Source: Arthrobacter sp. ISL-30 | GTDB lineage: Bacteria > Actinomycetota > Actinomycetes > Actinomycetales > Micrococcaceae | Assembly (NCBI RefSeq): GCF_018613855.1 | Contig: NZ_JAGGPK010000013.1 | Coordinates: 1 to 64,000 of the forward strand | Length of the DNA stretch: 64,000 bases | Direction: 5' to 3' | Shown here: positions 27,604 to 37,266 of the stretch, in pieces | How the letters are laid out: every line of letters starts with the position of its first letter | Numbering within the stretch: the stretch's first letter is position 1 | The notes under the pieces: generated by a model | Seen by the model: the letters and a program-made list of their open reading frames with translations, nothing else | Databases searched by the model: none | Told to the model about the DNA's origin: nothing | Made by a program: the position numbers and the translations under genes

Positions 27604-28170
27604 ATGAGCCGGATTATTGCCGGAGTTGCCGGAGGTACGCCCCTTGCCAACGTGCCCGGTTCCGCCACGCGACCCACCACAGATCGCGTGAAGGAGGCAC
27701 TCTTTTCCCGGCTGGAAGCCTTGGACGCCATTGTGGATGCCCGAGTCCTCGATCTCTTCGCGGGGTCGGGTTCGCTGGGCGTGGAGAGCGCCAGCCGGGG
27801 TGCTGCTTCAGTAGACCTGGTGGAGTTCGATGCCCGCGCCAGCGATATCTGCCAGCGGAATGCCGACCTGATCAACCAAGTGCTTGGCGGCAAGACCGTG
27901 ACCGTCCACCGCTCCAAGGTCGAGTCATTCCTTGACCGGACCCAGGACGGCATTCGGTGGGATCTCGTGTTCCTGGATCCGCCGTACCCCCTGGATGAAT
28001 CCGCGCTGGGGTCAGTGTTGTCCAAGCTCGCCCCGTTCCTGGACGCGGCCGCCGTCGTGGTGGTTGAGCGTTCTTCCCGAACGCCGGAGCCGGATTGGCC
28101 GGAGACCCTGGAGCGGTTCGCGGAAAAGAAATACGGCGAAACCCGGCTCTGGCTCGCAGAACCAGCCTAG
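27604..28170 (+). CDS. rsmD: 16S rRNA (guanine966-N2)-methyltransferase
   Basis: 188 residues. Begins with the family start MSRIIAGVAGGTPLANVPG and has RPTTDRVKEALFS. The SAM-binding motif is VLDLFAGSGSLGVESASRGA and the catalytic motif is FLDPPYP. Probably in one transcript with recG. Overlaps the convergent spermidine-synthase-like gene by four bases. Confidence 0.93.
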   Translation: MSRIIAGVAGGTPLANVPGSATRPTTDRVKEALFSRLEALDAIVDARVLDLFAGSGSLGVESASRGAASVDLVEFDARASDICQRNADLINQVLGGKTVTVHRSKVESFLDRTQDGIRWDLVFLDPPYPLDESALGSVLSKLAPFLDAAAVVVVERSSRTPEPDWPETLERFAEKKYGETRLWLAEPA

Positions 28171-28991
28171 CCAGCGATCCTGTCCAGTTCGACGCCGGCC
28201 AGCACGGTTGCCGGGTGGGGGCCGCGCGCGGTGAGCTCCTCTGACCAGCCGGATGGCCAGCGTGCCTGGGTCCCGATGAGGATAATGTTGCCGGGGTAGC
28301 GGCCGTCAAACATCCCGCTCTCGGCGAAGGCCGCAACGTCAGGCATGGCCTCCCGCAGCGCGGCGACCTGGCTTCGGACCAGCGTCAGTCCGGGTTCGTC
28401 GCCGACATTGACGATCAGAACGCCATCCGGTTGGAGCCTGGCGGCCACCTCACGATAGAACTCGGCGCTGGCCAGATGTGCGGGCGCCTCCGGCCCGGAG
28501 AAGATGTCCAGGATCACGACGTCGAACCGGGATTCGGAGGGGAAGCGGTTGAGGACGTCCCTCGCGTCACCGATGTAGGTCTGCAGCTTGGTACCGTCCG
28601 GCAGCGGCAGGCGCTGAAGCACGAAATCGAGGAGTTCGCGCTCTAGCTCCACGGCAAACTGCTCCGACCCCGGTCGGGTCGCCTGGATGTACCTTGCCAA
28701 TGTAAGGGCGCCCGCACCGAGGTGCATAGCTGTTATCGGCTGCCCTGCCGGCGCGGCAAGGTCGACCACATGGCCTATCCGACGGAGGTATTCGTAGAGG
28801 ATCTCCGCGGGAGAGGCGAGATTGACGTGCGACTGTTCGGCGCCGCCGATACTCAGCACGTAGGCACCGTCCGTGAAGGTGTCCGGCTCAATCACGGCAT
28901 GCTGGCCGGAAGCGCGCAGGAAACGTGTTCCAAGCGGGGACTCTGGATCGCTACGTTTTGGACCCGGGCGATCCCTGTGAGATCTGCCCAC
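28167..28991 (-). CDS. Spermidine-synthase-like methyltransferase-fold protein
   Basis: About 274 residues from GTG 28991, which starts six bases after the aminotransferase stop; a longer in-frame ATG at 29063 would run back into that gene. The Rossmann-like core has AMHLGAGALTLARYI (SAM/dcSAM loop), FAVELERELLDF, YIGDARDVLNRF and VVILDIFSGPEAP. The usual polyamine-synthase gatekeeper D in a GGxDG-like motif is not evident, so transfer of an aminopropyl group is doubtful and the natural substrate is unknown. Coupled to the upstream aminotransferase. Confidence 0.75.
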   Translation of the reverse strand: MGRSHRDRPGPKRSDPESPLGTRFLRASGQHAVIEPDTFTDGAYVLSIGGAEQSHVNLASPAEILYEYLRRIGHVVDLAAPAGQPITAMHLGAGALTLARYIQATRPGSEQFAVELERELLDFVLQRLPLPDGTKLQTYIGDARDVLNRFPSESRFDVVILDIFSGPEAPAHLASAEFYREVAARLQPDGVLIVNVGDEPGLTLVRSQVAALREAMPDVAAFAESGMFDGRYPGNIILIGTQARWPSGWSEELTARGPHPATVLAGVELDRIAG

Positions 28992-28996
28992 CCCGA

Positions 28997-30283
28997 TCAG
29001 AGCCTGTCCCGTAGCGTGGCCAGCCTGGCTGCGGCTTCCTCCAGGACCTCGGTCTTCTTGCAAAAGGCGAAACGCAGGAGGCTGCGAGTTCTGGCCTGGC
29101 CCTCCGGGTGGCAGAACACGGGCACGGGGATAGCTGCGACGCCCACCAGCGACGGAAGCCGCCGTGCCAGCTCAACTGAATCGGCGGTGCCCAGGGGCGC
29201 CGTATCGACGTTGATGAAATATGTTCCCTGGGGGAGGAAAACGTCCAGCCCCGCGGCCGAGAGGCCCGCCGCAAGGATATCGCGCTTGTGCTGGAGGGCG
29301 GCCGCGATGCCTGAGTAGAACTCATCCGGCAGGCCAAGGCCCACCGCGATGGCAGGTTGGAATGGCGTCCCCGAGCTATAAGTAAGGAACTGCTTGACAG
29401 TACGGACGGCCGCGACCAGTGACGCCGGGCCGCTCAGCCAACCGACTTTCCAGCCAGTGAACGAGAACGTCTTGCCGCCCGAGGAAATCGTAATGGTGCG
29501 GTCCGCTGCCCCTGGCAGGCTGGCCACAGGGACATGCCCGACGCCGAAGGTGAGGTGCTCGTACACCTCATCGCTGACGATGATGGCCCCATATTCGCCG
29601 GCCATTTGCACCACGCGTTCCAGTACCTCGCGGGGGAATACCGCACCGGTCGGGTTGTGCGGGTTGTTGAGGAGCACCACCTTCGTCTTTGCTGAGAGGG
29701 CGGCTTCCAAGGCATCCAGGTCGGGCATGAAATCCGGCGCCAGCAGGGGGACTGTGCGATGTGTTGCTCCCGCCAGTCCAATCATTGCGCCGTAGGAATC
29801 GTAGAAGGGTTCAAAGGTGAGGACTTCGTCCCCGGGCCGGATGAACGCCATGAGGGATGCCGCGATGCCCTCGGTCGCGCCGGTGGTGATGATGACTTCG
29901 GTCTCCGGATCAGGGGTGAGCCCGTAGAAGCGCTCCTGGTGGGCGGCCACGGCTTCGCGAAGTTGGGCGATGCCCTTGCCCGGCGCGTACTGGTTGGCTC
30001 CGGCGGCGATCGCCTCCTGCGCCGCAGCCTTGATTTCTGCGGGGCCGTCCTCGTCGGGAAACCCCTGCCCAAGATTGATGGCACCGGTAGCGACGGCGAG
30101 GGCGGTCATCTCCTCGAAAATGGTTATGCCCAGGGCGCCGTCGGGGGAAAGGAGGTTCGCTCCCATAGCCGCGCGCTGCCACGGCGCTGGCGTCTCCAGT
30201 CGGGATGAGGCCGGGCTTGTCACTGGCTGCTGCCTTCCTGCGGGCACGGGTCTCGGCTGGTCCGGACCTGGCGCTTCAGTCAT
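28997..30283 (-). CDS. Class I/II PLP-dependent aminotransferase
   Basis: 428 residues. The PLP lysine lies in SSGGKTFSFTGWKVGW; NNPHNPTGAVFP and SDEVYEHLTF are the other fold-type I signatures. The sequence is close to the kynurenine/methionine aminotransferase and DapC-like group. The first 35-40 residues are Pro/Gln-rich, and MGANLLSPDG (residue 40) could be a shorter start. It begins 35 bases from the divergent coaD gene and heads a two-gene minus-strand unit. Confidence 0.88.
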   Translation of the reverse strand: MTEAPGPDQPRPVPAGRQQPVTSPASSRLETPAPWQRAAMGANLLSPDGALGITIFEEMTALAVATGAINLGQGFPDEDGPAEIKAAAQEAIAAGANQYAPGKGIAQLREAVAAHQERFYGLTPDPETEVIITTGATEGIAASLMAFIRPGDEVLTFEPFYDSYGAMIGLAGATHRTVPLLAPDFMPDLDALEAALSAKTKVVLLNNPHNPTGAVFPREVLERVVQMAGEYGAIIVSDEVYEHLTFGVGHVPVASLPGAADRTITISSGGKTFSFTGWKVGWLSGPASLVAAVRTVKQFLTYSSGTPFQPAIAVGLGLPDEFYSGIAAALQHKRDILAAGLSAAGLDVFLPQGTYFINVDTAPLGTADSVELARRLPSLVGVAAIPVPVFCHPEGQARTRSLLRFAFCKKTEVLEEAAARLATLRDRL

Positions 30284-30318
30284 GGTATCCCGGAGGCTGC
30301 ATGGGGTAGGTTCGAAGC

Positions 30319-30801
30319 ATGAGACGCGCAGTGTGCCCTGGCTCCTTCGACCCCATCCACAACGGCCACCTTGAGGTCATTGCGCGGGCCGCAGGTCTCT
30401 TTGATGAAGTCATCGTCGCGGTATCCACTAACTACACCAAGAAGTACCGCTTCACCCTTGACGAGCGTATGGACATGGCCAGGGAGACTCTCGCGTCGTT
30501 GCGTGGAATCATCGTCGAGCCTATGGGTGAGGGGCTGCTCGCGGAGTACTGCAGGCACCGTGGCGTCTCCGCCATAGTCAAAGGCCTCCGCTCCTCCTCG
30601 GACTTCGACTACGAACTGCCGATGGCTACCATGAACCGTCAGCTCACGGGCGTGGAGACGGTCTTCCTCCCGGCGGAAGCCCACTACGTTCACCTGTCGT
30701 CCACCCTGATCAAGGAGGTCTCGCTCCTCGGCGGAGACATTTCTGACTTTGTGCCTCGATCAGTGCTGAAAAGGCTTCTCGCGGGCGAGTCCCGCCCCTG
30801 A
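30319..30801 (+). CDS. coaD: Phosphopantetheine adenylyltransferase
   Basis: 160 residues, normal length. The nucleotidyltransferase motif PGSFDPIHNGHLEVI and the closing HLSSTLIKEVSLLGGDI are intact. Transfers AMP to 4'-phosphopantetheine, the penultimate step to coenzyme A. Single gene, followed by a 250-base gap before the DUF177 operon. Confidence 0.97.
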   Translation: MRRAVCPGSFDPIHNGHLEVIARAAGLFDEVIVAVSTNYTKKYRFTLDERMDMARETLASLRGIIVEPMGEGLLAEYCRHRGVSAIVKGLRSSSDFDYELPMATMNRQLTGVETVFLPAEAHYVHLSSTLIKEVSLLGGDISDFVPRSVLKRLLAGESRP

Positions 30802-30922
30802 CCGGAACTTCAACAGGTAAGCTGTTTCGGTACCTTAGGAGCCCGGACCCATCTGCTTTCGGGGACGATGGTTTCTATGGGGCCCGATCGGCCTGGGGAG
30901 AGCACGCCGGACCCTGTCCGGT

Positions 30923-30952
30923 TTGAGTCCCTTGGCGGGATCAGGCTAAGAT
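30923..30952 (+). promoter_or_regulatory. Putative promoter of the DUF177-rpmF operon
   Basis: TTGAGT (30923-30928) and TAAGAT (30947-30952) are separated by 18 bases, a good match to a housekeeping sigma-70-type promoter. The predicted transcript starts about 25 bases before the AGGAG at 30976-30980. Confidence 0.55.
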
Positions 30953-31051
30953 AGTACGTCGGTCATATGTTCTACAGGAGTTCTCATCAAACGTGATGCT
31001 GGTTCGCCCCTGACGCTCGACGTCAGGGATCTCGGACGCAGTCCGGGAACC

Positions 31052-31534
31052 ATGCGGACACTCAAGGAACATGTACCTGCACCAAGTGACCTTGGTGTAG
31101 CGCTCATTGGCGTTCAGGAAGGCTCGGATATCGAGCTCGACCTGAGGCTTGAGGCCGTACACGAAGGAATTCTGGTATCAGGAACCGCGCTAGCCGAAGT
31201 TGTGGGCGAGTGCGGTCGATGCCTGGATCCCCTTGCGTATGACCTTGAGGTCAATGTGCAAGAGCTTTTCTTCTACGAAGGCATTCAGCTTTCCGACGGA
31301 GAAGACGATGAAGAGCAACGTCGAGTCGAGCACGATCTAATCGATCTTGAGCCGGTGTTGCGGGACGCAGTGGTGACCATGCTGCCGTTCCAGCCGGTGT
31401 GCCGGGAAGACTGCCAGGGTCTTTGCTCCGAATGTGGAGTTCGCCTGGAAGATGAACCGGGGCACCACCACGAGGTCTTGGATCCTCGCTGGGCTGCCCT
31501 GGCTGACCTGGCTAAGCCTGACCGGCAAAATTGA
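31052..31534 (+). CDS. DUF177/YceD-family protein (start uncertain)
   Basis: 160 residues from the first ATG. Two Cys pairs are visible: GECGRCLDPL, and CREDCQGLCSECGVRL near the end, a zinc-ribbon-like cluster typical of the family always linked to rpmF. The true protein is probably longer. The same frame stays open upstream to 30950 and encodes RDAGSPLTLDVRDLGRSPG, which fits the family's N-terminal L-D-V-x-x-L pattern, and AGGAG (30976-30980) sits five bases before an ATC codon at 30986. No ATG, GTG or TTG exists in that stretch. YceD proteins are tied to ribosome and 23S rRNA maturation; exact role unknown. Confidence 0.88.
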   Translation: MRTLKEHVPAPSDLGVALIGVQEGSDIELDLRLEAVHEGILVSGTALAEVVGECGRCLDPLAYDLEVNVQELFFYEGIQLSDGEDDEEQRRVEHDLIDLEPVLRDAVVTMLPFQPVCREDCQGLCSECGVRLEDEPGHHHEVLDPRWAALADLAKPDRQN

Positions 31535-31571
31535 TTAACAAGTGTTGGACTAAGAGAGAAATGAGTTAGCC

Positions 31572-31775
31572 GTGGCTGTTCCCAAGCGGAAAATGTCTCG
31601 CGCAAATACCCGCGCACGCCGCTCCCAGTGGAAGGCAACTGCCCCCCACCTGGTAAAGACCATCGAAAACGGCCAGGTTACCTACAGCCTGCCGCACCAG
31701 GCAAAGGTCGTTACCGACTCCGCCGGCACCGCGCTGTTCCTTGAGTACAAGGGCCGCAAGGTCGCTGACGTCTGA
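31572..31775 (+). CDS. rpmF: 50S ribosomal protein L32 (zinc-free form)
   Basis: 67 residues from GTG 31572. [21 protein letters not shown] is the L32 start. No Cys is present, so this is the C-minus paralogue that does not bind zinc. In actinobacteria such forms can coexist with a zinc-binding copy elsewhere. It follows DUF177 by 37 bases. Confidence 0.96.
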   Translation: MAVPKRKMSRANTRARRSQWKATAPHLVKTIENGQVTYSLPHQAKVVTDSAGTALFLEYKGRKVADV

Positions 31776-31791
31776 TCTGCCAGCAGGTCTG

Positions 31792-32538
31792 ATGCCTTCA
31801 ACTGAAGAGCTTCTGAAGCGTCTCGGCGTCGATATCGACGCCGAGACGCTTCGTCTTGCTCTAACTCATCGTTCATACGCCTACGAGAACGGTGGCATTC
31901 CCACTAACGAACGGCTTGAGTTCCTCGGGGACTCCATTCTGGGTTTCTCCGTCACGGACGCCCTCTACCGTGACAACCCGGACCTGCCCGAAGGCGAACT
32001 CGCCAAGCGGCGCTCCGCCGTCGTGAGCACGCGGGCACTGGCCGCTATTGGCCGTGAGCTGGGCATCGGGGAATACATTTACCTTGGCCAGGGCGAAAAG
32101 CTCACGGACGGCAAGAACAAAGCGTCCATCCTGGCGGACACCATGGAGGCCCTCATTGGCGCCACCTACCTCTCCAACGACATTGAGACTGCCCGCCAAC
32201 TGGTCATGCGGATGGTCGGTCCGCTCCTTCGCGACGCCGCCGCCCTCGGCGCGGGTACTGACTGGAAGACCAGCATCCAGGAGCTGACGGCCAGCCGCCA
32301 GCTCGGCGCCATCTTCTACGCGGTGGAGGGTTCCGGCCCCGACCACGCCAGGACCTTCGAGGCGATATTGCAGATCGGCGGCGTCGCGTACGGCAAGGGC
32401 TTTGGCCATTCGAAAAAGGAAGCCGAACAGGAAGCAGCGGCCGATGCCTGGCGCTCCCTGAGCCAGCAAGGCGCCGCGACTCGCTCTTCCGGAGGCCACA
32501 GCCGCTCCACAGGCACCCCCGGCACCCTAAGCAACTAA
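31792..32538 (+). CDS. rnc: Ribonuclease III
   Basis: 248 residues from ATG 31792; an in-frame upstream TTG lies inside rpmF and is less likely. The catalytic signature [14 protein letters not shown] and the second acidic site [12 protein letters not shown] are present, followed by a double-stranded-RNA-binding domain ([11 protein letters not shown] ... [22 protein letters not shown]). Processes rRNA and structured RNAs. A Ser/Gly/Thr tail of about 30 residues follows the last domain. Confidence 0.94.
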   Translation: MPSTEELLKRLGVDIDAETLRLALTHRSYAYENGGIPTNERLEFLGDSILGFSVTDALYRDNPDLPEGELAKRRSAVVSTRALAAIGRELGIGEYIYLGQGEKLTDGKNKASILADTMEALIGATYLSNDIETARQLVMRMVGPLLRDAAALGAGTDWKTSIQELTASRQLGAIFYAVEGSGPDHARTFEAILQIGGVAYGKGFGHSKKEAEQEAAADAWRSLSQQGAATRSSGGHSRSTGTPGTLSN

Positions 32539-32562
32539 TCCACTGCGCCTGAGTAGTCCACT

Positions 32563-33516
32563 GTGCCCGAGCTTCCTGAAGTCGAAGTAGTACGACGCGG
32601 CCTGGCGCGCTGGGTTCGCGGCCGGACTGTCACGAGTGTCGAGGTAATTGATCCGCGATCCATTCGGCGGCATGCCCTGGGTGTTGAAGACTTCATCGGC
32701 AATCTCGAGGGCGCAACCGTGACGGACGTCGTCCGTCGTGGAAAATTCCTGTGGTTGCCACTAGAAGCGCCTGGATCCGATGACGGCCAGGAACTTCCCG
32801 GCGTGGCCCTCATGGCGCACCTGGGCATGAGCGGGCAGCTGCTCGTGCAGGATCCCGCTGTGCCGGATGAGAAGCACCTGAAGGTGAGGCTCCGGCTGAG
32901 CGATTCCGAAGGCATGCCTGAGGAACTGCGTTTTGTCGACCAGCGGATCTTCGGCGGTCTTTTCATAACGTCCCTGGTGCCCACTCCCGACGGCGGTCCC
33001 GGCGGCCTCGGGGAGACCCCCCTTCCCGAAATTGCCGAGGAAGCATCGCACATCGCGCGGGATCCGCTGGACCCCTATTTCGACTTTGAAGCTTTCTTCC
33101 GACGGCTTCATGCTCGCAAGACCGGCCTGAAACGCGCTCTCCTGGACCAAGGGCTGGTGTCAGGCATTGGCAACATCTATGCGGATGAGGCGTTGTGGCG
33201 GGCACAGCTTCACTATGCGAGACCGACCGACACGATGCGGCGCAAGGACGCCCTCAGGATCGTGCAAGCGGCGACGGATGTCATGAGGGATTCCCTGGCG
33301 GCAGGAGGCACGAGTTTCGACTCGCTGTATGTAAACGTCAACGGGGACTCGGGGTACTTCTCCCGGTCCCTCAACGTCTATGGCAGGGAAGGCCAGCCGT
33401 GCCGCCGCTGCAGCGCTTCGGGTTTGCCCGGCATCATCAAGCGGGAACAGTTCATGAACCGGTCCTCCTATACTTGCCCGGTGTGCCAGCCACGTCCGCG
33501 GAACGCCCGCCTCTAA
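32563..33516 (+). CDS. mutM: Formamidopyrimidine-DNA glycosylase
   Basis: 317 residues from GTG 32563. After removal of Met the N-terminal Pro-Glu ([13 protein letters not shown]) forms the catalytic pair. The helix-two-turn-helix is [20 protein letters not shown] and the C-terminal zinc finger is [11 protein letters not shown] ... SYTCPVCQ. Removes 8-oxoguanine and FaPy lesions. Slightly longer than typical (270-290) because of an insert with [17 protein letters not shown] in the middle. Confidence 0.95.
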   Translation: MPELPEVEVVRRGLARWVRGRTVTSVEVIDPRSIRRHALGVEDFIGNLEGATVTDVVRRGKFLWLPLEAPGSDDGQELPGVALMAHLGMSGQLLVQDPAVPDEKHLKVRLRLSDSEGMPEELRFVDQRIFGGLFITSLVPTPDGGPGGLGETPLPEIAEEASHIARDPLDPYFDFEAFFRRLHARKTGLKRALLDQGLVSGIGNIYADEALWRAQLHYARPTDTMRRKDALRIVQAATDVMRDSLAAGGTSFDSLYVNVNGDSGYFSRSLNVYGREGQPCRRCSASGLPGIIKREQFMNRSSYTCPVCQPRPRNARL

Positions 33517-33604
33517 GCCGTCAATTCCAGGCAATTCCAGCGGGGCGCAGTAGATTTGGGTGGAAACAAGCACCTGCCGCGCCATCCGGGAGTACCGAAC
33601 CACC

Positions 33605-36600
33605 TTGCATTTGAAAAGCCTGACTGTACGAGGATTCAAGTCGTTTGCGTCAGCCACGACGTTCGACTTTGAGCCCGGCGTGACCGCGGTGGTTGGCCCT
33701 AACGGTTCCGGAAAGTCCAATGTCGTTGACGCCCTGTCCTGGGTCATGGGCGAACAGGGCGCCAAGACACTGCGCGGCGGCAAGATGGAGGACGTCATTT
33801 TCGCCGGCACATCGGGGCGGCCGCCCCTTGGCCGCGCCCATGTTTCCTTGACCATCGACAACACCGACGGCGCCCTTCCCATCGAATACAGCGAGGTGAC
33901 CATCTCGCGCACCCTCTTCCGTACTGGAGGGTCGGAATACGCCATCAACGGCTCTTCGTGCCGGCTCCTGGACATCCAGGAGCTCCTGTCGGACTCGGGC
34001 CTCGGCCGAGAGATGCACGTAATCGTGGGCCAGGGCCAGTTGGACAAGGTCCTTCACGCGACCCCGGAGGACCGCCGCGGCTTTATCGAGGAAGCCGCCG
34101 GCATTCTCAAGCACCGCCGCCGCAAGGAAAAGACGGTCCGTAAGCTCGAAGCCATGCAGGCCAACCTCCAGCGCCTCAGCGACCTCACCGCCGAGATCCG
34201 GCGTCAACTGACTCCCCTTGGCAAGCAGGCGGAAATCGCCCGCCGCGCCCAGGGCGTCCAATTCGACGTACGGGACGCGAAGGCCAGGCTGCTCGCGGAT
34301 GACCTGGTGCAGTTGCAGACGGCCTTGGAACAGGAAGTGGCCGACGAGGCCGCCCTCAAGGAACGCCGGACGCAAGTAGAGGCCGGGCTCCGCGAAGGAA
34401 GGCAACAGCAGGCGCGCCTTGAGCAACTGGCGGCCGAAGCTACTCCGCGGCTCAATGCCGCCCGCGACAACTGGTACCAGCTCTCGACAACACGGGAGCG
34501 GCTGCGTTCCCTGGGCTCCCTCGCCGAGGAGAGACGACGCCTTCTCGGATCGTCTGACGCAGTCCCCGATTCCGGCCGCGACCCTGAACAACTCGAACAG
34601 CAGGCAGCCCGCGTCCGCCAGGAACAAGCCGGCCTTGAAGCTGAAATCGTGGAGCGGCGGGAGGCCCTGGAGGATGCAACAACGGCGCGGGCAGAAGCCG
34701 AACTCGCAGCCGCAGACGAAGATAAGAGACTCACCGCCCTGCTCCGGGCCGCGGCGGACCGACGCGAAGGGCTCGCCAAACTTGCTGGTCAGGTCGGGGC
34801 AGCCCGTTCCCGGGTGGAAGCGGCCGAGGCCGAACGGGGGAGGCTTCGCGACTCGCTGGCTGCGGGGGAGGAGCGCAGGCGCCATGCCCAGCAAGAATTC
34901 GTCGCCCTCGAATCCCAAGTTGCGGGGGCCGAAGACGGCGAGGAGGGCCTCGATGCCGATTACGAAGAAGCCTGCGAGGCAGTGGATGCTGCCGTGGCCG
35001 ATATCGAGGCACTCAGGGCTGAAGGACGCGATGCTTTACGGGAAAGGGATTCCCTGGCCGCACGCCGGGATGCCCTGCAGCTCGGCCTGAACCGCAAGGA
35101 CGGCTCCGGTGCGCTTTTGGCCGCTGGCGGGAAATCAGTCAGGGGATCCCTTGCGCAACTGCTTGCTGTTGAGCCAGGCTACGAAGCTGCCGTCGCCGCC
35201 GCTCTTGCGGATTCTTCTGAAGCTGTTGTTGTTGACAGCATGCAGGCTGCGGTCGATTCCCTCCGACTGCTGAAAGATGACGACGCCGGCCGTGCCTCCC
35301 TCCTGCTGGCGGCGCAGGCTCCGCCTGCTGATCCTCGCGACGGCGACCTTCCCCCGGTCGAACTACCAGAGACCGAACTTCCAGAGACCGAACTTCCGGT
35401 TGGCGCCCGCTGGGCCGCCGGACTAGTGAGCTTCCTGGAAACCCAGGCGGGCCACGCCGATGCCGGGGGCGTGCTCAGGCTCCTGCGGCAGGCCGTCGTC
35501 GTCGACGACCTTGATGCGGCGGCGCGCCTCATTACTCAGCACCCCAACCTGAAGGCCGTCACCCTCGCCGGTGATGTCTTCACAGCTTTGACCGTCACGG
35601 GCGGCTCGGCGGGCGCGCTATCCCTCCTGGAAATCCAGGCGGCGGTGGAGGACGCCACCACCAGGCTGCAAACGGTCACGGCGACAATTGAGCGCAACCG
35701 CTTCGCCCTCGCGGACGCCGAACGCCGGCGAGCCGAGGCGCAGCAGCGGGCCGACGCCGCGCTGGAGAAGCTCCACGACTCCGACGCACGGCTTGCCGCC
35801 GTATCCGAACGGCTCGGTCACCTCAACTCCATGCTCCGCAGCGCAGTGGGGGAAAGCGAACGGCTCGCGGCCTCCCTTGCACAGGCCGAAGCGAACATCC
35901 AGGCCGAGGAGATGGCCCTCGAGGTAGCCCTGGAGCGGCTTAGCGCAGCGCAGGACACACCCGACGACGGCGAGCCGTCCACGGCGCATCGGGATGCCTT
36001 GGCCCAAGCTGCCACGGCGGCACGATCTGCCGAAATGGAGGCCAGATTGTCCCTCCGAAGCGCCGAGGAGCAGCTCGGGGCCATCATCAATAGGGCTGCT
36101 TCACTGCAACGTGCGGCAGCCACCGAACGCCGCGCGAGGGAGGAGGCCGCCCGCAGGGCAAAGCAGCGCCGGGCCCAGGCAAGGCGTGCGGGAAGCGTGG
36201 CGGTCGCCGTCGAACAGGCGTTGCGGTTCATCGACACCTCGCTGGCGCAGGCAGGGCACGAGCGCGACCTCGCCGAGGAAAACCGTGAACTCCGGGAAGC
36301 GGAACTGTCCCGCCTTCGCAGCGAAAATGACACATTGGCCCGCGAGCTGGCTGAACTGACCGATTCTGTGCACCGGGATGAGCTGGCACGGGCGCAGCAG
36401 CGACTCAGGATCGAGGCTCTTGAAACGCGCTCCGTCGAGGAGCTGGGCCTTGCAGCTGGGCAGCTGGTGGAGGAATACGGTCCCCATCGTCCTGTCCCCG
36501 TCCGTCCCGCGGCAGGCCAGGACAAATGGGCCGAACTCAGGACACCGGTGGATGAGGAAGGCAACTCCCTGATCGAGGGCATTCCTTTCGACCGCGTCGA

Positions 36601-37246
36601 GCAGGAGAAGCGGCTCAGGAAGGCTGAACGGGAGCTCTCTGCCCTGGGCAAGGTCAACCCCCTTGCCCTCGAAGAGTTCGCCGCACTGGAAGAACGGCAC
36701 CAGTTCCTCAGCACGCAGCTTGAGGACCTGAAGTCCAGCCGGAAGGACCTCCTGGACATCATCAAGGAAGTGGATAACCGGGTCCAGCAAGTTTTTGCCG
36801 AGGCGTTCGCAGACACCGCAGCCCAGTTCGACAGGGTCTTCGCCCGTCTCTTTCCCGGCGGAGAAGGCCGGCTGGTTTTGACTGAGCCGGGCGATATGTT
36901 GTCCACCGGGATCGAAGTCGAGGCCCGGCCGGCGGGAAAGAAGATCAAGCGGCTCTCGCTCCTATCCGGCGGCGAAAGGTCCCTGACTGCCGTGGCGCTT
37001 CTCGTGGCAATTTTCAAGGCCCGTCCATCGCCTTTCTATGTGATGGACGAAGTGGAGGCGGCCCTGGACGACACCAACCTGGGGCGGCTCATCACCATCT
37101 TCGAGGAGCTGCGGGAGTCCAGTCAGCTGATCGTCATCACCCACCAGAAACGAACCATGGAGGTTGCTGACGCCCTCTACGGCGTGACAATGCGTGGCGA
37201 TGGGGTGTCCACAGTCATCAGCCAACGGCTCGCAGCCGAGGTCTAG
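33605..37246 (+). CDS. smc: Chromosome segregation protein SMC
   Basis: 1213 residues. TTG 33605 gives the normal start M-HLKSLTVRGFKSFA; an ATG 45 bases earlier adds an unlikely leader. Walker A is VGPNGSGKSNVV, and the C-terminal signature LSGGERSLTAVALL and Walker B YVMDEVEAALDD are intact. Two long coiled coils (about 170-500 and 670-1010) flank the hinge (about 500-665). The hinge region carries a short in-frame repeat E-L-P-E-T (15-bp units at 35360-35400). ScpA/ScpB partners are not in this window. It is followed 20 bases later by ftsY. Confidence 0.96.
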   Translation: MHLKSLTVRGFKSFASATTFDFEPGVTAVVGPNGSGKSNVVDALSWVMGEQGAKTLRGGKMEDVIFAGTSGRPPLGRAHVSLTIDNTDGALPIEYSEVTISRTLFRTGGSEYAINGSSCRLLDIQELLSDSGLGREMHVIVGQGQLDKVLHATPEDRRGFIEEAAGILKHRRRKEKTVRKLEAMQANLQRLSDLTAEIRRQLTPLGKQAEIARRAQGVQFDVRDAKARLLADDLVQLQTALEQEVADEAALKERRTQVEAGLREGRQQQARLEQLAAEATPRLNAARDNWYQLSTTRERLRSLGSLAEERRRLLGSSDAVPDSGRDPEQLEQQAARVRQEQAGLEAEIVERREALEDATTARAEAELAAADEDKRLTALLRAAADRREGLAKLAGQVGAARSRVEAAEAERGRLRDSLAAGEERRRHAQQEFVALESQVAGAEDGEEGLDADYEEACEAVDAAVADIEALRAEGRDALRERDSLAARRDALQLGLNRKDGSGALLAAGGKSVRGSLAQLLAVEPGYEAAVAAALADSSEAVVVDSMQAAVDSLRLLKDDDAGRASLLLAAQAPPADPRDGDLPPVELPETELPETELPVGARWAAGLVSFLETQAGHADAGGVLRLLRQAVVVDDLDAAARLITQHPNLKAVTLAGDVFTALTVTGGSAGALSLLEIQAAVEDATTRLQTVTATIERNRFALADAERRRAEAQQRADAALEKLHDSDARLAAVSERLGHLNSMLRSAVGESERLAASLAQAEANIQAEEMALEVALERLSAAQDTPDDGEPSTAHRDALAQAATAARSAEMEARLSLRSAEEQLGAIINRAASLQRAAATERRAREEAARRAKQRRAQARRAGSVAVAVEQALRFIDTSLAQAGHERDLAEENRELREAELSRLRSENDTLARELAELTDSVHRDELARAQQRLRIEALETRSVEELGLAAGQLVEEYGPHRPVPVRPAAGQDKWAELRTPVDEEGNSLIEGIPFDRVEQEKRLRKAERELSALGKVNPLALEEFAALEERHQFLSTQLEDLKSSRKDLLDIIKEVDNRVQQVFAEAFADTAAQFDRVFARLFPGGEGRLVLTEPGDMLSTGIEVEARPAGKKIKRLSLLSGGERSLTAVALLVAIFKARPSPFYVMDEVEAALDDTNLGRLITIFEELRESSQLIVITHQKRTMEVADALYGVTMRGDGVSTVISQRLAAEV

Positions 37247-37266
37247 CTTTATGAGAAGCTAGGGGT

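Noticed and set aside
35942-35970. AGGACACAC in smc as the second end of the island's TGTGTCCT terminus
   Set aside because: A nine-base match inside a conserved coding gene is expected by chance and lies 22 kb away in core DNA.
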